Positions 49,936 to 61,763 are shown, counted from the first letter of the stretch. The stretch: DNA of 64,000 nt from Dryococelus australis (GCA_029891345.1 CM057006.1:41701056-41765055); one strand, 5' to 3'. Notes: generated from the letters alone by a model not told the origin. Numbers and translations are program-made.

Positions 49936-50604
49936 TATAATCCATTCGCTGTTTCCAACTTTTCTGAAGCCCTGCTAAAGTTCTACTTTCAGGATATTCC
50001 TCCGCCCCGTACAAGCTAGTCTTAACCTCAGTCTAGAACATTACACACCAAAGGGACAACCTACCACATTCGTACGCACCTAGTTTAGTAATATTTTGCG
50101 TTAGAACTATTTCTTACTAATCATTACCAACACACCTATTATCTCACTGTTTTTATTCCTGTTAATTATAAATTAAATATTATAATTCATAGATAAAATG
50201 CAAGTAAATGTTCAATTTATCCAAAAGTGTGGTATTTTATGTTATAGGCTATTCACGGTAAAGTGAGCACTTTTGAAAGGCCTTTCATTTGAAATAATAG
50301 TCAATAATTATGTTTTATTTTAGCCTTAAACGTATCTTCAGAGTTGCGATGGAATATACACACTGTGTTTATTACTGACATTGCAATATCTATTTTAAAA
50401 AGGTTGTCAAATGATAAAAAATGGCAGAGTAGAAAAAGTAACTAGGGCCTCAAAAGTGCTCACTTCACCGTGAACAGCCTATCACCGAAGTGCAAAACGC
50501 TTGTGATACATGGCATATTTAGGAAACAACCAAACACGTCATACATGGTGTGATTTTTCAAAGGTTTGATTCTATAAATGCGAAGAAACCGCGAATAGAC
50601 TATA
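49936..50604 (+). mobile_element. Short TIR element, copy E, interrupted by a nested T1 MITE
   Basis: The element starts TATAATCCATTCGCTG and ends AAACCGCGAATAGACTATA. GAAGCCCTGCTAAAGTTCTA near the left end matches the 1.9-kb family closely. Without the T1 insertion at 50243-50482 it would be about 430 bp, similar to copy D (448 bp). Noncoding. Confidence 0.8.
50243..50482 (+). mobile_element. MITE family T1, copy d, nested in element E
   Basis: The copy starts TATAGGCTATTCACGGTAAA and ends GTGCTCACTTCACCGTGAAC then AGCCTAT. Interior identity to copies at 11331 and 48840 is evident (ATAATAGTCAATAA, ACACTGTGTTTATTAC). Its removal restores continuity of element E relative to copy D. Confidence 0.85.
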
Positions 50605-51343
50605 AAACAAATCGCGCCTGAGTATAAAGGTCAGGTATGGGAATGTGGGGTGACTCGCGAAGGGAGTGCTGGAGCGTATGCCAGCTCCAACTGCAGAGGA
50701 ACCAACGCCGTATTCTATCCCGTGCATTGGTGCAGTTGCTGGGAAACACGCGGAATATTGGGTAATAGACGTTCCATTAGCAGCTAGTGAAGTGAAGACG
50801 AATAAACAAACGCTAATGCCTGGTAGATGTGTCTTCATGAAGATAAGAATTATCTGAAGAGAAAAAACCGGAGCACCATTTATATGAAGTTGCAATTACA
50901 CTGCGTAGTATCAACTACCTTTTCCGCTTAAAACATACGTTTTGCCACAGGCTCACTCGACAGTTGATATTGTATGCATGCACCTGCAGCTTGAAATAAG
51001 TTGCAGCATACTTATGTGAACATAGCTTTATTTCTGAAGTTGCGTCTTCGCATTATTTACTCCCAGTACTGTGCTAGGAAAATGTATCCATCCATTATTT
51101 TTTATTCTAGAGTGCGATCGATAACACAGCTAATAGTTTTACATACATCTTAAAATAACTCTCAGTTCAAAAATCATCCACCACTCCACTCTAAAAGCCA
51201 GGATAGGCAAATAGTAGCAACACCAGTTTAGTTAGCATGTAGAGATTCGCCATATTTACTATCGAACAATGGCCTGTTTGTGGGGCTATTTGTCATCACC
51301 TGATAAATCGTTTCGTATGCTACATGTTCATACATCATTTCTG
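50605..51343. other. Unassigned stretch
   Basis: No transposon or exon was recognised. The open frames at 50572-50895 (minus) and 50666-50857 (plus) overlap each other and show no known domain. Confidence 0.4.
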
Positions 51344-51754
51344 TATAAAGGCTGTTCACAAAAAAGTGAGCACTTGATAAATTAACCGTAGAAAAAGTCA
51401 CTGCCCATGCATGCATATATTTTAATGGGCGCACTGAGTGACATTCGCCCAGTAAAGTTGGTAACGATGGATGGAAAGTAGTTCAATATCTTAACGTTGA
51501 ATAGAAAGTGTTAGGTAACCATTTTTGATAACTTAAAATTATTTCTTTCGCTTTCTGGTTTTTGTTTATAGTGCACAGAAGTGTGAAACTAGGCAGATTT
51601 GTAAAGTATTTCCTTTTCTAATAATTTTACAGTTTTACTTGACCGACTCATGAATAAAGTGATGAGGCCAATGGCAATGTTAATTTCACATAAAGCGGAG
51701 TAATACACAATGCAGGGCGTTCAAAAGTGCTCATTTTACTGTGAACAGCCTGTA
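51344..51754 (+). mobile_element. MITE family T2, copy b
   Basis: The copy starts TATAAAGGCTGTTCAC then AAGTGAGCAC, and ends AAAGTGCTCATTTTACTGTG then AACAGCCTGTA. The interior matches copy a at 43257-43672. Both ends are present, so it shows that T2 shares TIRs with T1. Confidence 0.8.
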
Positions 51755-51844
51755 GTACCATGCATGTAACTCAGCAATTCCATAATTTTCTGCTAAGTAA
51801 ATTTTCAGATTTCTTCGGTGCAATAAATATATAATACATATATA

Positions 51845-51861
51845 ACACACACACACACACA

Positions 51862-51926
<65 letters not shown>
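51845..51926. repeat. Compound (CA)n(CT)n microsatellite
   Basis: (CA)n from 51845 to 51864 continues directly into (CT)n ending at 51926. It generates spurious Arg-Glu repeat frames on the minus strand. Confidence 0.97.
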
Positions 51927-51930
<4 letters not shown>

Positions 51931-52515
51931 TCAACTTGCTGTTCATCTTCGCTGCCCATACTTATCCTGGTTTTAGAACGAGAAGCAGAAGTTCTACCCA
52001 CAGTGGGCGAGTGAGTTATCTGCTTCCAACATATTGCAACTGTATTTTTTGGGTGGGCGGAGGAGTCATGGACACCTTGAACTTGTGTGCATTAGGTGTC
52101 GGGTTAGTGCAAAAATAATATGTCAGGAGCTTCATTAGCTTTAAAATAAAGTAATGGAAATTTGAGAATAATATGCCGTGACACTCTTACAGCTTGGGAG
52201 CTGGTAATTGGTGTTTCTTATCGGAAGCATTTCTCTTGTCCCAACCTTATCGTAGCAAAGAAAAAAAGGAGTTAGCCCACGTTGCTGATCGTCGTTCAAA
52301 TACTGGTGCTGTAGACCTTTCGAGCAAGTGTGGAATTTCCCATAACTCGACTGTCTCTTGAGGCCGTGTTAAGGTAGTGATGGGTACAAGGTCCAAGTCT
52401 TGCTTTCCTCTTTGCTGTTGGTACAGTTAACACTTTCTCTTTTTGAGGTACATTAAGTGCAGGGAGGTCTGGTTTTGTCAATACGCTGGCAGGGTGTTGT
52501 ACGAATTTTTAATTA
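51927..52515. other. Unassigned stretch
   Basis: No recognisable coding sequence or element was found between the microsatellite and the Tc1-like remnant. Confidence 0.35.
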
Positions 52516-52656
52516 CACTGTTGGAAAATGAACACCTGGACTCAATATTTTCGCTGAAGGTACACTGTATATGTTAATGATCACAGGGTTGTACACCTAT
52601 GGACAGATGGTACAGTGTGTTGTGAACAACAATGTCAGTATCTTGTGCAGCCTCCT

Positions 52657-53047
52657 TTAGCAGTCTTGCAGTCGTGCGTAGAGACGATCGTAAAGGTGTT
52701 CCATGCTAATTTTACCTGTTGCAGTCGGTGGAGGTATTGCATACTGCATCAAACGCCATCCCATAATGTCCCACACATCCAGGTTGACGAGCATGCGCAC
52801 AATCGTTAGACCACCGGTACCATCAGTGATGCATAGCAGACACTTCACGCCCTACTCCTACGTGTTGCATAGCAGACACTTCACGCCCTACTCCTACGTG
52901 TTGCATAGCAGACACTTCACGCCCTACTCCTACGTGTTGCATAGCAGACACTTCACGCCCTACTCCTACGTGTTGGGCGACTCTTCGGAAGGACTATCCA
53001 ACCTCTCTCAGGCTCACTATACGACCTCGTTCGAAATGCGTTAATTG
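52657..53047 (-). pseudogene. Tc1-like transposase fragments with expanded 12-residue repeats
   Basis: From 53047 downward the minus strand codes QLTHFERGRIVSLREVG, a stop where the family has Trp, then SFRRVAQHVGVG. This is the N-terminal helix-turn-helix typical of insect Tc1-like transposases. Next come four 36-bp direct repeats. Then comes a C-terminal fragment, VNLDVWDIMGWRL followed by PPPTATGKISMEHL, matching the conserved PIEHVWD-type region near the end of the catalytic domain. The residues in between, including two of the DDE/D catalytic positions, are missing. The family cuts and pastes at TA sites. This copy cannot be active. Confidence 0.7.
52827..52970 (+). repeat. 36-bp tandem repeat, four copies
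   Basis: Four units start at 52827, 52863, 52899 and 52935, each containing GCATAGCAGACACTTCACGC. They are essentially identical apart from one base in the first unit, so the expansion is recent. 36 is a multiple of three, so a plus-strand frame through it reads a repeated RHFTPYSYVLHS. Confidence 0.95.
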
Positions 53048-53250
53048 CACGAAGTGTGATCGTCTATGACGTCGTTGCTTGTCTGCAATGCTTACTACAC
53101 GCAGGACCATTTATTGAAACAACAGACTACTCCTTCACCGAGTCAACTACCGTTGTATTGGGCTCAGCGGTGTTATGCCTAGTACGTAGTTCCTACTTTG
53201 TTGAGGCCCTTCCCTCGTCCTATACTGTAGAGCGACGCAAGGTCTGTCGT

Positions 53251-54140
53251 ACGAAAGAACTACGACCAAACTGTCGTACGTCAAAACCCCTCCATATTGA
53301 AGCAGACATTGGTTACAAAACTACAAAACACACACACACAAGTTCTTTGAAATAGTTCACTATATTTTATGACCAAAGCTACAATCATTATGGCTCAAAC
53401 CAATATACAATAGAAATACTGGAATATATTGAACAATACTACATATACGTACTTTCCATGTGCATAAACCAGGTGCATTGTTGATAGAAATACTGACTGA
53501 ATATGTGATTCGCAATTTAATTTAAAAAGAGTATATAAAATGACAATTTTTGCATTTTCTAACATTCCTCTTAAAAGGCTGATATTTAAAAAAAATACAA
53601 TTCTAATCATAACAGCCTTAAAATTTGGCATTTTCAAAACACTATAATGCCACTGCCCATTTTATGAATTAAAATTCTCAATGACATTTTTAATGAGAAT
53701 TTGTCTTGGCATTGTGAAATAGTACATAAAAAGCGTAATAACGTGTTTTTCGATTAACCATTTTTCTAAATGACGCACATGAGTTTACATTTCCAAAACT
53801 GCATCAAAATTAAGGCTGTGAAAAATGGAAACTCTCCAACAGCCTTAATTTTACGATTTCTCATTTAAGGTTGTATTACTCAATACTTTACGTAATTTAA
53901 GTATGCTCTTACATGGCATTGCAAAACTAGAAATTCTTATATCAGTTCTTTCATGTAAAAGCTAAGTGATTTTAATACCTCCAGCTGATAAAAATTCAAC
54001 TTTCGACAGTTTATGTTTTTATCTGATTTATCTTCAAAATCCAAATTTACAGACAAAAATTACTTCTACAAGTAATTTTGGACAGCAATGTCCACTTCTA
54101 CATTACTGGCCTTATGGGCCCTACATTTTTAATATGAAAC
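53251..54140. other. AT-rich stretch with a perfect 14-bp hairpin
   Basis: The inverted repeat AAAATTAAGGCTGT (53806-53819) and ACAGCCTTAATTTT (53839-53852) encloses a 19-nt loop. The motif ACAGCCTTAA also occurs near 53610. No coding sequence was recognised. This may be part of an AT-rich MITE whose ends I could not define. Confidence 0.5.
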
Positions 54141-55981
54141 TATAGTCTGTTCCCGATTGGAAGCGACTTATGAAAATCAACCTTTGAAAAAACACTCTAG
54201 ACATAAAATGCAACCTGTTTTTTTTTTTTTTTTCAATAACCTGTATTCCACAAATATATAACACTGTAGTTAATTTAGAGTACTGTATTATTGAATAAAT
54301 GAAACTTTACCTTAATATCTTCTATAACTTGTAATATTTATTTCTTTTTTAAATATGAATTAACAGCGAGTGCAGCGACGTGTTGGCAACGACCAGTGAG
54401 AAATAGTTCACAGTTAAAATATTATTTTAACCTCGTTTTTTAGTATACTGTTTGTAAATAAAACGGTGCCTATCGAAATATTTAAATATTTAAGTAGCCG
54501 CGGTGGCAACATATCTCATTTTTTTAAGTTTAAAGTAACACCGGAAAATATCGTGAGTAGGCCGTAATGATACAGTATTGTTTTATCGAGCGAGAAAGCA
54601 ATTGAAATACTGTCTGCTGGCGAGGCTTGACGCCCTCTTTATCTTTCTTCGTCTCTTTCACACTCGGGAAATTTCACTTCGCTCGTAAACAACGATATTA
54701 TACATGTTTTCAATTGTAGCATATTTCATACTTATTACAGCAAAATAATGATCTTTGAATTTGTAATTTACAACCGAAAAGAGATTTTAATGTAAGAATA
54801 CTTATTTTAATATATGTAAATATGATGACGGGGCAGTTACCAAGTGAAGTTGGCAAACGTAGCGAGTCATGACATGGCGTGTTGCTTTTTGCCAAACGAA
54901 GCGTAAATTATTCTTACTCCGAAAAATACTTCAAAATACCACATCACGTTTGTAGACGTTGTAGACCTACCTAGGTAAGTTACGATGTTGTGACAAATCT
55001 GTGTTTCCGTGGCAGTAATAAATATACTGTGAAGTGTGTTTCGTTAATAATTGTGTCTGTGAAATGGCGTGCCTTGTGCATCGTGGTCGATACGCTGGCC
55101 GTGTGTGTGTGTGCGTGATTTCAAATATTTGATTAGCACTATTTATTCGTTTTAACTGTGAACTGTTTTTATGCCGAAGTTAATTATTTACATCCACGTC
55201 TGTTTATTTATCACGTTATACCTTTGCCCTTCGGTTTTCGAAACACAAACGTGTAACGTCATCTGCCACAATCCCGGCACAAAAACACTAAGCCCAGCCC
55301 GATAAATTTCAATAAACCTAATAAACAGTAAGTAGCAATACATAGAAATATGAGCGGAATAAAAGTTGCCGTAGGCCTATTTGTGTGCATGTTCACCGCT
55401 ATCTTTTAAAGTTTGTATGACAAAAATGAGCAACACGAGTTACGTGCTTGAATTTAATGCGCCTTTTTCGTTTGACTGGTTGTTCCTTCGTTTTAATATT
55501 TATTCCGATAATTAGTACAGCCCTTTACCTCGCAGTTGTAACGTTCATTACGTGTATTGTGCTCTGTCGTGTAAAACAAATATGTTAATGTAAAATATCC
55601 GTAAGAGCTGTCTTCAATTCAGGGAGTTTTTAAACGTCATAAAACTGACCTAAATAATGTTAAGAGGTCTAAACTATAAACATTCATACGGAATGGTTTT
55701 TGGAATATGACAGAACTCTTTGAAAAGCTATAAACAGTAAACAACACATTTGACAGGTATAAAAGTAAAAGTCACATTCAATGTTTACGTTTAGGCGTAG
55801 TGAAAGTATACGAACGCATGTATACACACGCAATGGCATGTGGATATTGATTTTGACAGATGCTATCTGGCAGTCACATGGCAATGTTTGTTTACATTTG
55901 GCTTAAGGATACGAAACGGACCTGCAAGTAGATATTTAGCAGGGCTCCGAGAAAGTTGCTTCCAGTGGGGAATGAACTATA
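54141..55981 (-). mobile_element. 1.9-kb TIR element, copy C (inverted)
   Basis: The plus-strand left end reads TATAGTCTGTTCCCGATTGG then AAGCGACTT; the right end reads GTTGCTTCCAGTGGGGAATG then AACTATA. The body is the reverse complement of copies A and B throughout. The hydrophobic segment PLIFLCIATYCLLGLLKFIG is present on the minus strand at about 55240-55370, followed by a stop. No transposase motif was seen. Confidence 0.85.
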
Positions 55982-56286
55982 CTTATCTCGGGTATGGCCT
56001 CGTCCCCAGCAGCCACCAGTCTCTTCCTACCCAAGCTGCTGATGGGACTTGTATACAAATTCAAACATAGGTGGTAAGCAATGAGAGGGGGCGACATTTT
56101 TACCTAACCAATCAATATTCATGGCATGTTCCAGACGACGTATAATTTTCCTGATTTTGTGCGTGAAGCGCCATCTATTTTAAATAAAAATACGGCGCGC
56201 ACTGCGAAGCGCTCGGCGACGCTGGCTCTCCAAGGCGAGGACACAGCGAACTAGGAACGGCAGTCAATCTGCAGAAATTTGGTTTA
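55982..56286. other. Unassigned stretch
   Basis: Nothing recognisable was seen between the TIR element and the truncated SINE. Confidence 0.35.
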
Positions 56287-56480
56287 TTTCCCCGGCCGGG
56301 TCACCGGACTTTCGCAAGTGGGAATCGTGCTGGACGATTCCGTTTGTCGGCGAGTTTTCTCGGCGATCTCCCATTTCCCCCGCCCTTTCATTCCGGTTCC
56401 GCTCCATATTCTATTCAATCACCCTCATCGGCTCTCAAGACCTCGCTGTTAAGAGCCGCCCAGATCGTCTCTCACTCATT
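56287..56480 (+). mobile_element. SINE family S, copy S3, 5'-truncated
   Basis: It lacks the tRNA-like head but shares the body with S1: GGACTTTCGCAAG, TCGTGCTGGACGATTCC, TTTTCTCGGCGATC and GGCTCTCAAGACCTCG...TTAAGAGCCGCCC. 5' truncation is typical of copies made by target-primed reverse transcription. Confidence 0.7.
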
Positions 56481-56889
56481 CACTCACTATGCATTTACAT
56501 CAATACACGTCGATTATCCAAGAAATTAGCAGTATAAAATATGTGAACCAGCTGACTTGTGGGAAATATCGGCGAAGTCTGCTCTTTCCGCGAGCAGGAA
56601 ATATCGGCGTGAGGTCAACTTTCCTGCGCGTCTCGCGCAGACACCGAGGACGGCTTCTGATTGGCTGTTCTAGTTTTCCGCTCTGTCTCGGCGTGATCGG
56701 CGTACGTGTGAACGAGACTTCAGACGCGAATCACTTGCAGCAACGATAAAAATACAAATACCTGTACTTCTTCTCCGTCGCAGGCTACCGCCGACAATGG
56801 CCGCCTGCTACTTGTTACTGACAAGCGTTCCTTTATGTACTGATTCTTTGTATTATATGTCTCTTGTTCTCGCTGTATGTTACTGCATT
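56481..56889. other. Unassigned GC-richer stretch
   Basis: Contains short internal repeats of GAAATATCGGCG (near 56565 and 56598). No recognisable protein. Confidence 0.35.
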
Positions 56890-57290
56890 CCCGGGCCTGC
56901 CTGCCAAGCCGGCAGCCGCGAACTTCAAATGGGGATACAATGTTAAACGAAATTCCTTCTTTTGCGCCAGTTTTAAAGGTAGCTATTTCAAACGAAAAGT
57001 ATCGTACGTGAAATTTCTTAAGGAATGATGCACCGTTAAAATATTTTGTTTAATATGTTTTTTTATAAAATGTAAATATTGAAATTTACTTAAAAAAAAA
57101 AAAAAAAGGTGGATAAATATTTTTTCTTCAAAAACAATTTTGTGGATCAATATTTTCTGAGGAAGTCGCGTAAACGTGTTTTTTGTTTGCAATAGTTATG
57201 TTTTAAAATTGACGCAATGAGAAGGAATTTCGTTTAACATTGATTCACCATTTGAAGTTCGCTACTGCCGGCCTGGTTGGCAGGCCTGGT
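56890..57290. mobile_element. Foldback-type TIR element, about 400 bp
   Basis: The left arm includes GCCGGCAGCCGCGAACTTCA and ATGTTAAACGAAATTCCTTC. The right arm contains their inverted counterparts GAAGGAATTTCGTTTAACAT and TGAAGTTCGCTACTGCCGGC. The arms are about 75-80 bp with an AT-rich centre that has an A-run at 57091-57107. Noncoding; no clear target-site duplication was seen. Confidence 0.8.
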
Positions 57291-58792
57291 TCTCATCGCA
57301 CATCACGTTTCACTTTCATACTGCAGTGTTTATCTTCTACCCACTTAAAACATATTTGTGAATGTGTTTCGTGTTTCTTTTGTTACATTCGGGAGATAAC
57401 CAAAAATAAATAAATGAAATGAAAGTTCTACATAGGCCTATTTAACTAACCAATCTCTGTACTACTCTACATGGCGGTTATAAAAAGGAAATAAAATCCT
57501 GCAGGGGAATCATCCGCCTGCGCCAATCTCCCCGAACACGGAGAACACTGCGAATACGCCAATTCGCGACGGCGGAAGGATACAAAATTGCGCACAGCGT
57601 GTGGGCACAAAGGTTACAAAATTCAGTACGGAACTTGGTTCTAGAGAGCGCTGGGGAGAACCGAAAACGGTCCACGACTGCGCACAACTGTTCTGCAGTA
57701 AGAATTACGTGCGTTGCGCCTTATAGAGGCGTTCACACGCCTAAGAAACGCAAGTGTGACAGCTTACATCCTGTTGCAAGCTGATCTCTCAGCAGCAAGC
57801 AGCCGGCTTCCAGCCAGGATTGGAAGCGGAGTTAACTCCGCACGAACTTCCAGTACATGGGTACTTGACCGAAATAAAATTCTAAAATAACACGATTGCC
57901 CTAAAATTGGAATAAACCACCATTGACCTAAACTTTCGAGAAAAAAAAACTGGTAGGTAAAATATTAAAAATATTCTGCCACAAAATTTTAGAAAAATTT
58001 TACAACGGCACATTATTGTTTTTATTTTTAATTTTATTTATCATTCTTTTCTTTTACACTATTTTGGCTGCTACCATTTAATTCTGCAAACCTGTAAATT
58101 TCTATCGAAATGTATTGTGAACTATCCTCCAACTCGAGAGTTTGCCTTTTTATCCATATTATTTATTTAGACTAACGACTAACACCTTTAGTGATGCAAT
58201 GCTATAAAGAATATTTTATAGTAAGTGTTCAAAAACGTTTGATGGTTTGGCAGCAGAAAATATTAACCAAATTGGTAGAAAATAAAAGATAGTTATTATG
58301 TATAACGACATGCATAGTTCTTTTTCAGTTTATCTGCTGCTCGTAGTGATAATATTACACGATTTGGACATTTGTACGCATAAACTTAAAGTATATGTTT
58401 TGAAGAAACATTAAAATAGTTCAAAACAGCACCTCCCTAACGTTGCTGCAACATTAGTTAACCACAACACGAAAGTTGTGCAGTTCATAAACTTAATATG
58501 CAAGAATATAGTACCTTGGGGTTTGCGTGAAACAGAACCACTCGAAATGCTGAGGAAGTAGTAAACTATTCTGTCTTCTTGACCAATGTTTCCCTGGTGA
58601 CCCATTCTTCGCAACGGTAGCCCAGCCTCGCACGCCTGGGCTAGGAACAGCTTTCGACCATGCCTGAATCTTTCCAACCAACCCCTTCCCCTTCCACTGC
58701 CCGCCCGAACTTCGTGAAGTATGTTCAGCTAGCCTTCATCTCCATTCGACCTCGTCACCGCCCACAACGAATATTGCCAAACTGAGTGAGGG
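57291..58792. other. Unassigned stretch
   Basis: GC-richer parts at 57480-57850 and 58590-58790 flank an AT-rich middle. The short open frames have no recognisable domain. Confidence 0.35.
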
Positions 58793-58982
58793 CTCGCGGT
58801 GTTATTAGTTAGACTGCTCGCCTCCCAGGTAGGCCAACCGGGTTCGATTCCCGGCCGATTGCATGCGGGGGTCGTGCCTGACGATGCCGCTGGTCGGCGG
58901 ATTTTCTCGGGGTTCTCCCCCCCCCCCGCCCTTGAATTCCGACGTTGCTTCATACCTCACCTCAACCATTGAGTTAAGATAT
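58793..58982 (+). mobile_element. tRNA-derived SINE, family S, copy S2
   Basis: The head CGCGGTGTTATTAGTTAGAC is followed by a perfect B box GGTTCGATTCC (58841-58851). The body has ACGATGCCGCTGGTCGGCGG and TTTTCTCGGGGTTCTC, an 11-C run at 58917-58927, and ends near TTGAGTTAAG. It is homologous to S1. Confidence 0.8.
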
Positions 58983-60962
58983 ACACTAGAGTGGCCATGG
59001 GATAGGAATAAGTCTGACCAGTTTTATGTGTTAGTTCCGCTGTTGATCCAGAGGAGCGCTAGTGTTCTCGAAGACTTCATCCGCGCGGTGTTGCCAATTC
59101 CGCAGCCGGTAAAAGTATGTTATAACCCCGGCCTCGGCTCACCCACGTCTTCTTTCAAGGCCTGCCAGAGACGAGTCTGTCACACGCGAGTTACCAGCTA
59201 TTCGCTGCAGCTGTGAATACTCAACTCGTGATTTACTAGTGGTTGCCATGGCATGTGTTTCGTTTCTGTCGTAGAATTATGTGTTTGCAGAATTATGTGT
59301 TTGCGGAAATATGCAGCGATATCAACTGCTGTTTGATTTTATGTACCTATGCGAAAATAAATAATCATAAATTAATAACTGTCATTGCTTTTAACTATAA
59401 TCTATTATTTTACTATAGTTTAGGTGTCCATGATTAAATAGGAGTACTTTTAGCACTTACAATAACAAATGTCATATTAATCATGAATGATGTCATACAT
59501 CATAGTAAACTATTCGCTCCGTTCTTATGTGAAAGGAAATGGACAGGAAATAATTATTCAATAATGGAGAAATATATGTTACACGCACGACAGTCTACAA
59601 TTGAACACAGTGTTTACAGTTTGGGGTTGTGATCTACTACGTAGGTGACTGCTCGTACAAATTATCATTACGTTCAATATGTCGATTCGAGTGCCATTAA
59701 GGCTGTGTCCGAACCTAGGAATGCACTGGTGTATATAAGCATACTCAACTCGGCTCGATACGTGATACGTTCCGATAGACATACTTATTTGCATCCTTTA
59801 CAGCAACTAGTTAGCTGATAAGATTCTGAACAAGCATTTTGACGGAAAACACATTCTGAGTATGTGCTGGAAGGTAGGCGCATATATTTAGAACTATCAA
59901 TCCATTAGGAGGTGTAGCTGGAAAGCGCATGACAGTGAGAGTGTTCCTATTAACCAATCATAGACTTTGTACAAGAAAGGAATGAATATATATTTGAGTC
60001 AGTATACGCAGTTGTCGATAACGTATAATTAAAACTGGCAACAACTATAGGTAAATTTCCTTTTAACACTAATATTGGTATTAATTAAAATTAAATGTCG
60101 GATATTGATATAATGTTTTCAGTCATGCATGCCTTGCCTTGTAAAAACATTGGCGGTGTTTTCATTGCTCTGCTCATCTGCATATTAACTATACATTCAA
60201 TGTCACGTCCGGTTTATAACAAATCACGACGAAAACTGGTTATTATTTATCCCGGCTCTTCTAGATCATTAAAGGTTAGAGAGTAGGCCTATAAATTGTT
60301 AAGAACGTTGCTCAGTGGCGTTTCTCAAAAGGCAATGCCTCCATTCCACTCTTTATAAAAGGAAATATTAGGATTAACAATTATGAACTGCATATAAATC
60401 GATTTTCAAAATAGTAGCTTATGGGATGTAAGGACGCGAGACGTACACATATTCGTTTCCCCGTGCACGTGCGTATGTCATTTCCCGAAACATGTAAAAC
60501 ATTTACTACGTACGTAGACGAATGCGAACGCTGTATGAGCAGAAAACCTTTTGCACACTGCGGGAAAGGACATTAATGATAACGTTTAAGGCTCAACTCT
60601 AACAGATATTTGTTTTAAAGACACAATACAACTGTCGTCTCTGTAATAAGATCCACATTTACAGTAATGATGTGCACAAGTGGATATTGTCTGAAAAGTG
60701 TGTGTGTGTATTTACACGAGTGTAACACAGCACACCATTGTATATTGTACACTGAAACCTCGGACACATAAAAATGCGAAAAACGTTGACACTGTAGTGT
60801 TTATCAGTAGTGTTGACACTAACGAACGCATGAGAACTAGACATAACAAAGAGAGTCGCAGTATTCTACTTCAGACTACGTACATGACAAAATATAACTA
60901 TTTCTACACTAAACAACGGTTGAATGCAATGACTCGGTGCTAATCACTAATAGTCAAGCTAA
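58983..60962. other. Unassigned stretch
   Basis: Mostly AT-rich. An isolated GGCTGTGTCCGAA preceded by TTAA at about 59697-59713 resembles one tip of the Harbinger-like family H. No open frame here has a recognisable domain. Confidence 0.4.
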
Positions 60963-61395
60963 GGCCGTGTCCGTAAGGACAAATTCGTTATTTTGTAGTT
61001 TTGTTATTTCGTAGGTTTCAATCCGGACGTTGTCGCCAGTCACTTGTTTAGCACCCGCGGCAACACATTCTTACATCAACAGTGAAAATGTGTTTTATGT
61101 AAATTAAATGCTTAAAATTCACGTAATATTTCTACGATCATTACTGGAATGCCGCGAATATGTTAATAAACAAGACAGTAATATAATATCCAATAACGAC
61201 TTAAAATAAAACATGTGTTGCGAAATATGTAGACAAAGCTCAACACTTACTTGCTTTTTAAAACATGTCTAGTGTATTTTATGAACAGTTTGTTAAAAAA
61301 AAAAAAGTTTTAAGTACGTATTCGCGCATGTGTTTTGAATGTTAAAATCAACATGGCGCTGGTTTTGCCATATTGTATTTTTTGGTAACATCCGC
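60963..61395 (-). mobile_element. Harbinger-like MITE family H, copy H3, truncated
   Basis: The copy starts GGCCGTGTCCGTAAGG after TAA (60960-60962), and continues with ACAAATTCGTTATTTTGTAG and CGGACGTTGTCGCCAGTCAC, the reverse complement of H1. Similarity stops at GTAACATCCGC near 61395, so the opposite TIR is missing. Confidence 0.8.
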
Positions 61396-61763
61396 TATAT
61401 ACTACGTCGGTTGCATATCCCGTTCTAATCATATTTTCGGCATTACCATTATTCTCCAGAGTATCTGCATGTTTCAATGCTAGCCACAACATAAGCGACT
61501 GGTAGTTCTGGATTATAGCTAGTAGCTTGCGTAGGATCCGTGACAAGGAGTGACGAACAAACGTATGGGAGCATCAAAATAAACAAAATACTAAAACTAA
61601 CAAGCCCCTTCAACAAATATCTGAAACTAACATAGTGACACTGGACGTAAAATTAAACAACAACAATGAACACTAGATATCTGCTTCCCAATACTCAAGG
61701 CTCTGCTGCTGGTCTCTTGGTCAGATGTACTGCCGCACTGCTTAAATTTGTATTCATAGAACT
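61396..61763. other. Probable retrotransposon 3' flank or LTR, unassigned
   Basis: The stretch lies downstream (minus strand) of the Gag-integrase remnant, where an untranslated region and LTR would be expected. No promoter or poly(A) arrangement could be confirmed. Confidence 0.3.

Larger units (their letters stand above)
52516..53250 (-). mobile_element. Tc1-like DNA transposon, collapsed remnant (right border uncertain)
   Basis: The lower-coordinate end has CACTGTTGGAAAATGAACAC preceded by TA, which fits a Tc1-type terminus next to a TA target. On the minus strand the element holds N-terminal and C-terminal fragments of a Tc1-like transposase, joined across a deletion that removes most of the catalytic domain. 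The opposite TIR was not identified. Confidence 0.6.

Noticed and set aside
51731..52001. Minus-strand frames with long Arg-Glu repeats
   Set aside because: They are translations of the CT/CA microsatellite.
52827..52970. Possible CRISPR array
   Set aside because: The 36-bp units are contiguous with no spacers and lie inside a eukaryotic transposon remnant.
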